Shown in pieces: positions 47,838 through 59,923 of a DNA stretch of 64,000 nt. The first letter of the stretch is position 1, and every line of letters starts with the position of its first letter. The notes under the pieces were generated by a model. The model made no database searches. It was given only the letters and a program-made list of their open reading frames with translations, and had not been told where the DNA came from. The DNA lies in assembly GCA_036874045.1 (NCBI GenBank), contig CM072343.1, positions 14,652,001 to 14,716,000 of the forward strand, written 5' to 3'. The translations under genes and the position numbers were made by a program. The DNA comes from Cymodocea nodosa. Taxonomy: Eukaryota; Streptophyta; Magnoliopsida; Alismatales; Cymodoceaceae.

Positions 47838-49418
47838 TAAACTCCACATAAAAAGATAAATATTATTGATGATGTTGTTCACCTCATAGATATTATATAC
47901 TTATTATAAATATCTAAAGTAATATCTAAATTGCTACTTAAGATATTATGTATTTATTGTAAAATCATAGTAGTATCTTATTGATTTTAAGTAGTTTATC
48001 AATTTTAATGGTTTTTACGATTTTAAGTGGAAGTGTAAATGAAAAACATTAAATACTTCTGACATTCTGAAATTTTGATTAAATGTTTTCTTTGAATCAA
48101 GGAAAATGCATATGATCATGCATAAATTTGACTTAATTGATTAAACTTGTAGAATAAGTTATATGTAACTCATCTTAAACTGTTAATCAAAAGTATAAGC
48201 TTATTGAAACTGATTCATATTCTCAATATAATCATAGAAGTAAAAATTGTATGAGATTTGTGATTTATTGCATCTGTATTGATGAAATACATACATACTG
48301 TGCTTAAAATGAAAAGTGCTTACAAAGTGAAAATCTTTGAGAGTTTATTGATCAGTTTGATCACGAGCCTTTTGTACTTGAGCAGATAGGTATGTAAGGA
48401 TTGTTATCCTAAAAAAGGATTCTTTAAATCTGGCAACCTAAGGTTTTGATTAGATCTGGGATTGTTGACTGAAAGCTCATTACACGGGTACATTAGAAAG
48501 CTCTTGTATGATTCAAGCTTTTCAAACTAATTTTTAAAGAAAATTATCAATATTTACTGTTTTGAAAAGAAAAAGTTGTTTCATTAGTTACAAATATCTT
48601 TGAATCGCATATAGTTTATACCAATATGACTATTGATTTATTGAATCAACATTAGTACTTTTTAAAATGTTTATTTGAGATACATTCTTTTATTCTCCTT
48701 GAATTAATCGAATTGAGTTCTAAGTTGTGTTTTGATTCATATACAGTAGGAATTGATTTTGGAAATCATTTTTGATGATGTCAGGATAACGGAAGTCTCT
48801 AAAAAGAAAATGTAAAAGTATAGTTATACTTAACATCTATTGTCACTACAAGTATATTTTGTATTTTGATTGAATATAATTGAAGTATATTTGTAGGGGG
48901 AGCATTAAAAATGTCAAAAACAGATTAATATAATTTAAAATACAAATCTTAGTTAATCTGAATTAATGTCCTCTTAAAATCATGATGAAATAATTTAAAA
49001 AGACAAATAAACTATTCTAGATTCAAAAGACAAAATGTTCAAATAGTTTACAATGTTCTCAAGATAATGTTAAGTTTAGCATGTGTGTTGTTTACGGAAC
49101 GTTTTAGTTGGAAGCATCCGAAACTTGTTTAAGTATACTAACTAGTCGTTATATTAGATAAGGTAACGTGTAAAACTGCCTCTAGACAGCGTTTTACTCG
49201 TTAGGTTAGTTAACTCAACGAGTTATACTTGAATATTTCGGGTACCTTGATTGAATAAACTTTATTCAATATTTATTTAATTTCTAAATTTGACTTATCT
49301 TCACGTTGAGTTATACGCCTAAAAACCCTATTTAAACACTTATAACATAGGGACTTAGGTTATTTGTAAACTTTGTCAAGAAAATCTTTCTTGCTTGTTG
49401 TTGTTACAACTTGCGACG
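47838..49418 (+). other. Post-pol module and leader of the extra ORF, element 2
   Basis: The first 1.1 kb matches the module of element 1, with GTATGTAAG at 48,390 and purine tract GTAGGGGGAGC at 48,893-48,903. The stretch 49,100-49,320 has TAACTCAACGAGTTA and CGTTGAGTTATA words, and ATTTAAACACTTATAACATAGGG leads into the extra ORF. Confidence 0.7.
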
Positions 49419-51687
49419 ATGGTCTCCAAGTTCTACAAAGGTCGTGGCAAAGGAAAAGGCAAAAGCAGAAGAGATGCAAAAGGAAAAGAAATAGATAATG
49501 ATGAAGTTCCAAGTACTTGGTTCAAGAAAATATTTCAAGTGGACAAAAGGTTAGAAGAACTTTATAGATATTACTTCTTTTCTCAGGATATATTAGATGA
49601 AGTTACACAAGAACTTCAACATACTGATGCAAGTATTACATACATGGGTATTCGAAGTAAATATGATAGAGAATACAAAATGAAATGTGCTGAAATTGCA
49701 TTTTTGGAACAATATGCAAAATATTTGGAAAAAGGTGTAGGTTCATCAAATAGAACTCCTCAAACTCCTATAAACAGTACAAGACTACATGCATTTGAGG
49801 AAGAGCATGAATCAGCTGTCCCTACTCCTTTATATTCAAAACAAGTAGAATCAGATATTGCTGTAGACAAAACAAAAGTTGATAGTCTTCGAAAGGCTGT
49901 TACAATAGAAAGTGCCTTAGAAGAATTAAAGCAGAAAACTTTTATGGAGCAATTTGAAAAAAAAACAGCAATACTTGAAGAAGAGAAACAGAAATGTTAT
50001 AGTAGAAGAAAAATCAGAAAAATTATGTCTAAGGAAACAAAGTCTATTGGAAAAGGACAATCAGATGAAAATTTATTTCCAAAGGACAATGTATGTCTAG
50101 ACATTGTACCTTTTTGTGCATCTGATAAATTCATCAGTTCCGAACATACTGAAACTGATGAAGATAATGAGACTTTATTTTCCCTTGCTAGAAAGCTTGA
50201 GAAGAAATACAAGTCAAATATAAACTCAAGTTTTTTTATTAGTACAAGTCCTGATGATGCAGAAATTGACAAATCAGAGCATCAGGCACCTGACATTGAA
50301 CAAGTTATTGCAGATATAATTGACAATGTTGAGGTAGTAACTAGTTCAAAGGCTGAATTGTCTGGAGTAGCAGATATTGAAAATGTTAAGACTCTAGAAG
50401 AGCTAAAAGTTAACCAGCCTTCTACGGAATCTATAGAAGCAGAGTTTGAGAATTGATAGCATGAATCAATGGAAATATCTGTTGAACAAAATGAACAATT
50501 ACAGACAGATACACCAGTTGTAGAATTTGTAGAAAAATTGTACTTTGAACATTCTATAGAGATTGAACAGATGAATGTTGAGCATATTGACAATGTTCCT
50601 AACACTGTTGAAGCTGAAGAATCAAGCTTACCTGAGTAGCTTCAAGATAATATTTTGGAAGAGGAACAACATGACATTCATTTTGAAGAAGAGGTTCCTG
50701 AAGATGAGTTAAACTCTGAATCACGGCTTCAGGTATCACATTCTTTGTGTACAATGTTAAACATTCAAGGTAATACAATTCATTTTAGATCTGAAGAAGC
50801 ATTGTAGAAATACAATAATCTGATTACATGTCAGATTCTACATGCTCGTCCAATAAAATTCAGAAATTTGATGGACATAAGAGATCTGTTTGAGTTTCAA
50901 GGCCTCGTTACATTCTTACCAGTAGGAACGAAATGGAAGTAATACACAGAGCTTATTGCAGCTTTTTATAGTAATCTGGTCAAGAATGGAAATTTTCTGA
51001 AACTCAAATAAATGAACAGGAGTTTATATTGTCTCATGAGTTAATTTTGAAGTTTTAGGATTAAAGAATGAAGGTGTTGTTGTTATCAACAGATTTGACA
51101 TGATTAGACAATTGGAATGGAACATTTAGTCTTTATCAAAAATTCCAGATGTATATTCTGAAATGAGATTAATGGAAAATCTGAATGCTGAGGCAATGTT
51201 TATTGCAAATATATTGCATGCAAATTTATTTCAGAGAGTTGGACACAATATGGAAGTCAGCAGAAGTTGTTTATATGCAACTTATAGCTTGCTGAATAGA
51301 ATTCAAATCAATTGGTTTGATGTTTTCACTTCTCAACTACAGCATATGAGTTCAAATTTATTTTATGGTGATGTTGTATGTAGACTCATTGCAAGTCAAT
51401 TGAATTTATCTGACTGGCCCTCTGAAACTAAAGGCATGAGAGTATTTAGTGTCAAAGATTTGCAAAAATTCCAGGCTATGCATAAACCTCAACGACAACG
51501 ACAACAACAACCTGATATAGACCATATACAACAACAACAACAACAAAGTTATTCAGTTCAAATAGAACAGCAAACCCAGCTACCTCCTGACTTAGATGCA
51601 GTGCTTAACGACATCAGAAATGATATTAGGCATCTAGGAGATAAAATATATAATGCTATAAGTGATATACTTAGGAGGGGTCGCTAA
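49419..51687 (+). pseudogene. Sirevirus extra ORF after pol (env-like position), element 2
   Basis: ATG of MVSKFYKGRGKGKGKSRRD (an in-frame ATG at 49,395 also exists). The basic N-terminus is followed by a helical, Glu/Lys-rich region, an acidic low-complexity middle, then a folded C-terminal region (ARPIKFRNLMDIRDLFEF, AFYSNLVKNG, LLNRIQINWFDVFTSQL, LFYGDVVCRLI) and a Gln-rich tail (51,494-51,590) ending NAISDILRRGR. Stops at 50,456 and several later ones break it. The C-terminal region resembles the plant transposon-associated domain with an FYxNL motif (Transposase_32-like). I see no signal peptide or membrane anchor, so 'env-like' describes position, not proven function. A homologue lies at 62,131-64,000, minus strand. 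Confidence 0.75.
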
Positions 51688-52168
51688 CTGTTTTTGTTTG
51701 TTTCTGAATACAAAATGTAATGTTTGTATTACTTGTTTGATTCATTGAACAATACATTTTTCTGTAAATGTCTTCAATTATTATTCTTGTTTACAGAAAG
51801 AGTTGTTGTAATTGTAGTTCTCTTATATATGTATATATATTCTTTGTAATTATCTTTTTGATTAATGACAAAAAGGGGGAGAAATATTATAAAAAGATGA
51901 TTATGATCTTAATTGCATATATATATTATTAAAGGAGATGCTATTTAAATGGTTATTGTAATCTGACAGATGATAATTAGAAAACTGATACTTATATAAT
52001 TATTGACATTTGAGAGTTTTAGTTTTGAGAGGTAAAATTTACACAAACAATAGAAATAAGCTTAAGTGAACTTAAGTCAACAAACAAGTTTGTTGAATTA
52101 AAAGTTAACCTAACGAAGGTGCTTTGTTGAGTTATACATATTTCATAATTGATTTAATATGGTTTTGT

Positions 52169-52213
52169 CATCATCAAAAACGGGGAGATTGTTGAGTATT
52201 TTTGTTTTGATGA
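52169..52213 (+). promoter_or_regulatory. Polypurine tract with flanking inverted repeat
   Basis: CATCATCAAAA (52,169-52,179), then CGGGGAGAT, the LTR start at 52,190, then TTTTGATGATG (52,203-52,213). The inverted arms bracket the purine tract and LTR start. Conserved motifs around the purine tract are known in Sireviruses. Confidence 0.8.
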
Positions 52214-53759
52214 TGTGTGCTGAATGAAAATAATCATATTTACTCAATTACTATTGCTTGTGAAAAGAAATTAAAATCATCAATTAATACAGAAAAAGCT
52301 TACTGATATAAATACTTGTCTGTATTGGATCTGAAGTTAATAACTAGTTGTTTTGTTGCATTAATTTCTCATTTAGCTAAACGTTAAGTTAACGTGTGTT
52401 TTTATTGAAAAGCATGATATGTTTTAATGTTATATCTTCTGTATCATGAACAGTGCACATTTAGACAACTCGTTAAGTTAGAGACTTAAAGGTTAAAATA
52501 GGTCACGTGATAACTCGTTAAGTTAGTGAGTAAAAGAAGAGACGAACTCGTTAAGTTAGTGTTATACACATGGTGAAATTATAAGTTACGAATGTTGTAT
52601 TGTATCACGTGAGGTGCACATGTTTAACTCGTTAAGTTAACATAACTAAACGCGTTGAGTTGCTATATTGAACACTAAGACAACGCGTTAGGTTAGCGTT
52701 ATAAACTTAAGTTGTTATTTTTGCACGTGGTAAAATTCTTATTATAAAAACATTTGTTTATTACTAGTTCGTTGAGTTATCATAAAACAACGGAGATGGT
52801 TCGTTGAGTTATCATAACACCACGGAGATGGTTCGTTGAGATATCATAACACCACAGACTTAGTTCGTTGAGTTAGCTACAGTACTTGTCACGTGAAATG
52901 GCATATGAGGAACTCGTTAAGTTAGAAACGTTAAGTTATATATATACTTGTGTTATTCATTTAGTTAACATTAAAGTAACGACTTCTTATTACACTAATG
53001 AAAAACTTTTGGACGAGAAAGTTTATTTTGCAGGAAATTTTTCAGAGATCCAAGACTGATGATTAAAGAAAATTTGAAATATAAACGTGGGTTAGAACGT
53101 GTGTGTTTCGATGAAGGAAAAAGAAAAGACGTGGAGAAGTGGAAAACTGGTGGTGGTTAAACGTGAAGGATATGCATGAAATGAAGATACAGTATAAAAG
53201 GCATAGAATTCTCGTTGATCAATTTATCCTTGCACACAAAAAGAAAAATATTTTCAAGGATCAAACCATCCCTGCACACCAAAAGAAAAATCTTTTTCAG
53301 GGATCAAAAACACCTTCTCGGGGAAAATCTCTCAAGTGGAAGAAAGTTCAGTGAAGCATAAAAAGGTAAGATTTTCGTCACTGAAGATTTGAAGTATCAG
53401 AAGAAAGCAAATTCGGTGAAGCATGAAAAGACAAGATATTCGTTATTGAAGAATTGCTGAAGAAGAAAAAGAAGAAGAAGAAAGATCTCAAATAGGGAGA
53501 AAAGTTTTAAATTCCGCAAATTAGTTTTCTTTGTTTATAGTTATGAAATTGTTTAGATGATACATGGTATCGAAATATAATTGCAACTACAATTTTTGAG
53601 GAGAATTGAATTGTATATTGTAATTGAAACCTTGAATAAAAATGATTTTATGAAAACAATGTCTCGACTTATTTTTGAGTTTTAAAGTTTCAATTATATT
53701 TCAGAAAATATTAAAAATACACAATTCACCCCCCTCTTGTGTAGCCATACGATCCTACA
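52190..53759 (+). repeat. Element 2 3' LTR (1,570 bp)
   Basis: TGTTGAGTATTTTTG...GATCCTACA, followed directly by the target duplication AAAGT. The pair with 41,852-43,419 differs by few bases along the parts compared by eye, so the insertion is younger than element 1, whose LTR differs more. Confidence 0.93.
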
Positions 53760-54221
53760 AAAGTCCTCTTAAGATCTTAATGAAATAATTTAAAAAGACA
53801 AATAAACTATTTTAGATTCATAAGGCAGGAATGTTAGAATAGTTTACAATGTTCTCAAGATAATGTTAAGTGTAGCATGTGTGTTGTCTTCGGAAGGTTT
53901 GAATTGAAAGCATCTGAAGCTTGTATATTTTTTTTAAGTGTACTAACTGAACGTTATGTTATATAAGGTAATGTGTAAAATTACCTTTAGACAGTGTTTT
54001 ACTCGTTTGATTAGTTAACTCAATGAGTTACATTGGAATTTTTCAGGTACCTTGATTGAATAAACTATATTCAATACTCATTTGAAATCCAAACCTGACT
54101 TATACACATTGAGTTATTCACCTAAAAATGCTATTTAAACACTTATTACATGGGCACTTAGGTTATTCGTAAACTTTGTCAAGAAAATCTTTCCCGCTTG
54201 TTGTTGTTACAACCTACAACA

Positions 54222-55902
54222 ATGGTCTTCAAGTTCTACAAAGGTCGTGGTAGAGGAAAAGGCAAAAGTAGAGGAGATGCAAAAGGAAAAGAAATCGATA
54301 CTGATGAAGTTCCACACACTTGGTTCAAGAAAATACTTCGAGTAGATAGAAGGTTAGCAGAAATATATAGAGATTACTTCTTTCCTAAAGATATATTAGA
54401 TGAAGTTAGACAAGAACTTCAAAATACAGATGAAAATATTACATATATGGGTATTCGAAGTAAATATGATAGAGAATACAGACTTAAATGTGCTGAAATT
54501 GTGTTTTTAGAATAGTATGCTCAATATTTGGAAAAAGGTGTAGGTACATCAACTAGAATTCGTCAAATACCTATAAATGGTACAAGACTACATGCATTTG
54601 TGGAAGAGCATGACTCAGCTATCCCTACTCATTTGTATACAAAACAAGTAGAATTAAATATTGCTATAGACAAAAGAAAAGTTGATAGTCTTCGAAAGGC
54701 TATAGCAATAGAAAGTGCCTTTGAAGAATTAATGCAAAAAACTTTTTTGGAGCAATTTGAAAAGAAAACAGCAATACTTGAAGAGGAAAAATAGAAATTT
54801 TATAGAAGAAGGAAAATCAGGAAAATTATGTCTAAGGAAATAAAGTCTATTGAAAAAGAAAAATCAAATGAGCATTTATTTCCAAAGGACAATGTATGTC
54901 TAGACATTATACCTTATTATGCATCTGATAAACTCATCAGTTCCGAGCATACTAAAACTGATGATGATAATGAGACTTTATTTTCCCATATTAGAAAACT
55001 TGAGAAGAAATACAAGTCAAATATGAGCTCGAGTTTTTCTATAAATACAAGTGCTAATGATGTAGAAATTGAAAAATCAGAGCATTAGGCAACTAACATT
55101 GAACAAGTTATTGCAAATATAATTGAAAATGTTGAGGCAGTAACTAGTTCATAGGTTGAATTGTCTGGAGTAGCAGATATTGAAAAAGTTAAGACTCCAG
55201 AAGAGCTAAACGTCAACTAGCCTTTTTCAGAATCTATAGAAGTAGAGTTTGAGAATTCACAGCATATATTAATGGAGATATCTGTTGAACACTATGACAA
55301 TTATAAACAGATACACCGGCTGTAGAATTTGTGGAAACATTGAACTCTGATCATTCTATAGAGATTGAACAAATGAATGTTGAGCATAATGAAAATGTTC
55401 CTTACACTGTTGAAGTTGAAGAAACAAGTGTACGTACACAATTTTTTATAGCAATCTTGTCAAGAATGAAAACATACTACAAACTCAAATAAATAAACAA
55501 GAGTTAATATTATCTCCTGAATAAATTTTTGAAATTTTGGGATTAAAGAATGAAGGTGTTGTTGTTACGAACAGATTTGACATGATTAGACAACTAGAAT
55601 GGGACATTCAGTCGTTATCACAGATTCTAGATGTATATACTGAAATGAGACTCATGGAAAATCTAAATGTAGAGGCAAGATTTATTGAAAATATATTGCA
55701 TGCTAATTTATTTCAAAGAGTTGGACACAATATGGAAATCAACAGAAGTTGTTTATATGCAACTTATGGTCTGCTAAATAGAATTCAAATCAATTGGTTT
55801 GATGTTTTCACTTCTCAACTATAGCATATGAGTTCAAAGTTATTTTATGGTGATGCTATATGTAGAATCCTTACAAGCCAATTGAATTTATCCGACTGAC
55901 CT
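54222..55902 (+). pseudogene. Sirevirus extra ORF, element 1 (split from its pol by element 2)
   Basis: Homologue of the element 2 extra ORF: MVFKFYKGRGRGKGKSRGD at 54,222, IESAFEELMQKTFLEQFEKK (about 54,700), and IQINWFDVFTSQL (about 55,785). Stops at 54,515, 54,794 and 55,088 among others. About 350 bp of the middle are lost near 55,430 compared with element 2. The 3' end is cut at 55,902 by the LTR of the minus-strand element. Its own pol lies 14 kb upstream because of element 2. Confidence 0.8.
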
Positions 55903-56178
55903 TGTTTGGATTTTCCTAGCACGACACCAGAAAAACTTTGATTTGTTACTTGTATTTTTACTTAGTTAATTTAGTTTTATGCCTATTCTTTTTCTTTTAG
56001 AAGTAAACAAACAACCTTTAATACAATTTAAATATTAATTCCAATTTGTACTTTAATTGCAAGTGCACAGTGTCTATTGTATCAGTGTGCAAGTACAGGT
56101 CGATCTCACAGGGAATTGCTTAAGAATTGAGAATTGCCCGTTTGTTAACAATCAAATTTGTATCTTCAATAAGCCTTT

Positions 56179-56269
56179 CGTTGAATTATAGTTAACTCAA
56201 CGGACAAAGTTTGTTGAGTTATGGCTAACTCAACAGACTAACCTCGTGGACTTAAGTTAACTCCACGAG
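56179..56269. repeat. Three consecutive palindromes in the 2.2-kb LTR
   Basis: 56,179-56,202 CGTTGAATTA/TAACTCAACG; 56,212-56,235 TGTTGAGTTA-TGGC-TAACTCAACA (perfect 10-bp arms); 56,243-56,269 CTCGTGGA..TCCACGAG (perfect 8-bp arms). They are spaced about 32 bp apart. Confidence 0.85.
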
Positions 56270-57338
56270 CCTGTCTTTTCTTTTAAATACTGCTATTTAC
56301 AGAGGAATTCGGCCAACCATTGGGCGATTCCATAGATTGTAAATAACATCAATTAAGCTATTTAATGTTAGTAAACATTGGATTTATCATTAAGCATACT
56401 AACATTCAGATAATTCAAATAGTAACCATTAAAATCTTTAAGTCTTTTGAACGAACCAATTTTAGTAAATTGTAAAACTAAAACAAACATAAAACAATCA
56501 CAACACTGACAAAGATAACATTAATCATGATACAACATAAACAATACAACACTCAAATTCAACATACAAACACAGATAAATTGTTTTTGGTATTTTTGTT
56601 TTAATATGAACATGGAAATGGGCGAAAGGTGAAATGTAAAGTAATCTCACTCAACAGTAAATACTTCCGTCACTACTTGCAACGCGATTACACCACTGAA
56701 AATTAAATTACTTACAATTTTGTCTCCTCTCCCTATAGAATTGTGAGTCTAGAATTGCAAGATGATCTCCTCTTCAGCATATAGGCATCAACCCGAAGCC
56801 AAGACTAAAAGCTTTACGATCTCCTAAAATATGAGTCGGTGCTTGGTGAAAATGGCTTCCCTTCCCACGACACGATCACTCCTCATAGTGGTTGTCAGGC
56901 ATTGTGTTTGGCTTGGAATCGACCCGACATCAAGAAAGTATTCTCACAGACCTCTGATGGTTGGTGATTATGGTGGTGGTAACGATGGTTGGTGTGGTAC
57001 TTTGGAGAATTGTCGATACTGCCTGCAGAAAGCTCGGTGCTCCTCCTCTATATACACTGACCGTCCATCGATCACACACTTTTCTTCTTTTTCTTCTTTT
57101 CTTTTATATTTCTTCAGTAGTAACTGCTTCTGCTTGAATGGTCGATTGGATTTGCTTCATTCATATCAACGACGATGCTTTCTTTTCCTTACGCGATACG
57201 TGCAGTCGTGGTTTTTCTTCCAACTGTCCTATTTCTACAACCGCTACAGTGGCATATTAGAAAATAAATAGTCCGTGGAGTTCTAGATAACTCAACAGAC
57301 TTTCTTCGTTGATTTAACTATAAAACACGTGCATAAAT

Positions 57339-57464
57339 TTAACTATTCGATGCTTAGGTGCATTTCAGATACTTACAAACTTAACTATCTGATGCTCAGG
57401 TGCCTTTCGGATACTTACAAACTTAACTATCCGATGCTCAGGTGCATTTTGGATAGTTATAGAT
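57339..57464. repeat. 42-bp tandem repeat, three units
   Basis: Unit beginning TTAACTATTCGATGCTTAGG, at 57,339-57,380, 57,381-57,422 and 57,423-57,464 (last unit diverging at its end). On the element's strand each unit carries GCATCGGATAGTTAA-like words. Confidence 0.88.
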
Positions 57465-58159
57465 AACTGACCGATATATAACTTAAGTAAATCTACTAGA
57501 TCTCGACACGTGTCAACAGTAGTTTAATAATAAAATACACATTTCGAAGAGTTATAGGTCTAACTATCCGATGCTTAGATGCATTTCAGATAGTTACAGA
57601 TAACTCACCGAAAATCCACTTAAGTTACTTTACCAGAACATGACACATGTCCACAGCTATTTTATAAATAAAAAGATATTTCAGAGAGTTACACGTATAA
57701 CTGTCCGATGCCCAGCTGCAATTTCGGATAGTTAGAGATAACTCACTGAAAGTTCACTTAAGTCATGCATTATGGTTTTGACACATGTACTTCAGGAAAT
57801 AATAAACTATACTTTCAAAACATAACTGTTCAGCAATTTAAACATAACTATCTGACATGTTTGGTCTGTTAAACATATCTGTCCGAAATATGTTCGGTAT
57901 GTTAAACATAACTATCTGAAATATCAGAAAATTTGAATACTTAAGAGTTTCACAGCTTGCAACTTACCGACAGTTCGGAAATGTACTAAATTAACATTAA
58001 TTCCCCAAAATGAAGTAAATTCTTTAATTAAAGCATATAACAGTGCAATTATAACATAATGACTTAATTCTCATATGATAAGCTAAATATTATGCAATTA
58101 ACCATCATTTAACCGTTAATAATATGCACTTTTTCATTCTAAACACTTCCCCCATTCCT

Positions 58160-59060
58160 AAATTTTGCTAGTCCCTTAGCAAACTAATATCTAATTAATT
58201 GGTCTTTCTAAAAGTGTTAGAATTAATTCTTCTTCTTTCTTTTTTCTTTTGTTCAACATAAGAATATATATTCTGTATGTTTCAGTAATCAACCTGCAAA
58301 TATACTTAGAATATATGTAAATTACATACAAAGTATATCATCATCACATAGGTATTAATTATATTATCGTTTGTTCTTCTTTTCATCATCTGCCATCCTG
58401 AATTTTCTAATAAGATTTCTAGAAGAAATTTCAACAACATACGAATCAAAGTACAATCCAATTCAATATGATTAAGACAAGTAGAATAAAGAATTGTATC
58501 TCCATTAAACAAATTCAAAAGTCAATTCTAGATTCATATTATAGCAATTCTAGATAACAAAAAATATATTCAATTCATAAGATATATGTATTTCACAAAA
58601 CACTTGTATCTTTTTAGAACAGTATATGTATATATATATTTTTTTGTACTTTAAAAGTTAATTTGACAAGCTTGAATCATACAAGAGCTTTCTAATGTAC
58701 CCATGTAACGAGCTTTCTAATGTACCCATGTAACGAGCTTTCAGTCAACAATCCCAGATCTGATTAGGATCTTAGGTTGCCAGATTTCAAGAGTCCTTTT
58801 TTAGGTCAACAATCCTTACATACCTGTCTACTCAAGTACAAAAAGCTCGTGATCAAACAAGTCAATAAACTCTCAAATTTTCCTCTTTCTTTCAATTTTT
58901 TTTTTTTTTTCAATCAAAATACAAACATAAAACAAAACATTAATCACATACTATATATGTATGTATTTCATTAACACAGATGTAGTAATCACCAATCTCA
59001 TATAGTCTTGCTTCTATCATTTACTGAAAATATGAATTCATAACAATAAGCTCATACTTT
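58160..59060 (-). other. Post-coding module of the minus-strand element
   Basis: Matches the Sirevirus post-pol module: AAAAGGCTCGTGATC-like stretch, AG|GTATGTAAG (58,823-58,815 on the minus strand), CAGATCTGGGATTGTTGACTGAAAGCTC and TATATTTGCAGG near 58,300. A 25-bp unit (GAGCTTTCTAATGTACCCATG...) is repeated in tandem at 58,685-58,734. Confidence 0.7.
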
Positions 59061-59923
59061 TTTTGTAGTTTAATAAGATCTACACATAAATCATTCTACA
59101 AGTTCAATTAGTCAAATGAAATGTATCTTTAATCATATGTGTTTCATTTAATCTAGAATTCAAATCTCAGCTCTTTCAAGACTTCAGATAATTTACTGAT
59201 TTTTCATTAAGCATTCTGATTTCATTTTAAAATCGTGAAACTGTTAAACTCATGAAATTCAGAAAAAACATAAGATACTATATCTAAATTTGTATAAATA
59301 GTAAATTCTATAGCATCTTATATAGCCTTCTAAATATAACATTCAAGTAGTTACAATTTATAAATATTTTACAGTCTCAATTATAGAATAATTACAGCAA
59401 GTTCATAAAAATTTTCAATTTTCACAAAACTTTGCAGTACCATTTTAATTCCTTTAATTAACAAACTTACATGGTTGTTACTTTAATTACCTTGCCCCCA
59501 TACCTACATTTTGCATTGTCCTCAATGTAAAAGATTTAACAATAAGTATAGTAATTGTAGCAGGCATGAATACAGTTTTGTTTGATTTAAAATTCAGGGT
59601 AAGTAATTGGTTACATACATTGTTTCGTTTGTATCTCCTTCTGCATATTCCGATTTTTGATTCTGAAAAACTTTTCAATCACAACTAAACGTAGAATATA
59701 AAACAAAATAACATTTAACAGATATTAATAAATCAGTGTCTTGTGTGGAACCTAGGCTCCTATGCCTTTGGTGGCTCACAAGCAAGCCAATTGGTTTCCC
59801 AGAATAGATACCAACAAACTGGATTGATATTTTTTTTTTTCTTTTATAAAATAAACTTGAAAACTAAAATTTTTCTAAAAATAAACGTACAATACACACA
59901 ACATTAAACACACAAAATCCAGC
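59061..59923 (-). other. 3' region after the F-box-like gene, with purine-tract signature
   Basis: Non-coding. On the minus strand CATTGAGGACAATGCAAAATG followed by GTATGGGGGCAAGG at about 59,530-59,485 matches the Athila/Tat-type signature also seen at 23,660. Nothing else recognised. Confidence 0.55.

Larger units (their letters stand above)
41852..53759 (+). mobile_element. Sirevirus-type copia element 2, full length (11.9 kb)
   Basis: LTR 41,852-43,419, primer-binding site 43,422, gag-pol 43,620-47,837, post-pol module, extra ORF 49,419-51,687, purine tract at about 52,176-52,188, LTR 52,190-53,759. Flanked by the perfect 5-bp duplication AAAGT (41,847-41,851; 53,760-53,764). It lies in the post-pol module of element 1, same orientation. 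The coding regions carry stops and frameshifts, so it is not autonomous now. Confidence 0.93.
33523..55902 (+). mobile_element. Sirevirus-type copia element 1 (outer), interrupted by element 2
   Basis: Left part 33,523-41,851: LTR, primer-binding site, gag, pol and post-pol module. Right part 53,760-55,902: the remaining internal sequence with the extra ORF, cut off by the minus-strand gypsy-like element. The 3' LTR is therefore not present. The break at 41,851/53,760 is the insertion of element 2, shown by the repeated AAAGT at 41,847-41,851 and 53,760-53,764. The long gag with coiled coil, initiator-Met primer site and extra ORF after pol are Sirevirus traits. Confidence 0.88.
55903..58145 (-). 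repeat. 2.2-kb LTR, TGTTTAG family (minus-strand copy)
   Basis: On the minus strand starts TGTTTAGAATGAAAAAGTGC and ends AAAATCCAAACA, so the ends are complementary. It contains a TATA-like GTGTATATAGAGG (about 57,045), three 42-bp tandem units (57,339-57,464), palindromes at 56,179-56,269 and the gypsy-like block TCGACCTGTACTTGCACAC..GTGCACTTGCAAT (about 56,105-56,055). Confidence 0.82.

Noticed and set aside
49419..51687. Extra ORF as a true envelope glycoprotein
   Set aside because: No signal peptide, membrane anchor or cleavage site is visible; Gln-rich and Lys/Glu-rich composition and the FYxNL domain argue for an intracellular protein.
33523..53759. Tandem array LTR-internal-LTR-internal-LTR formed by recombination
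   Set aside because: AAAGT flanks the inner element exactly, the middle LTR is not preceded by a purine tract, and the outer element resumes at 53,760; this is a nested insertion.
55903..55945. TGGTGTCGTGCTAGG near the LTR end as a gypsy primer-binding site
   Set aside because: The sequence runs on to AAATCCAAACA, and the plus-strand LTR ends CCCCAAACA at 33,241; ends complementary to TGTTTAG place this word inside the LTR.
56831..57271. 146-codon plus-strand frame as a gene
   Set aside because: It lies inside the 2.2-kb LTR on the opposite strand; the equivalent region of the other LTR copy does not keep it.
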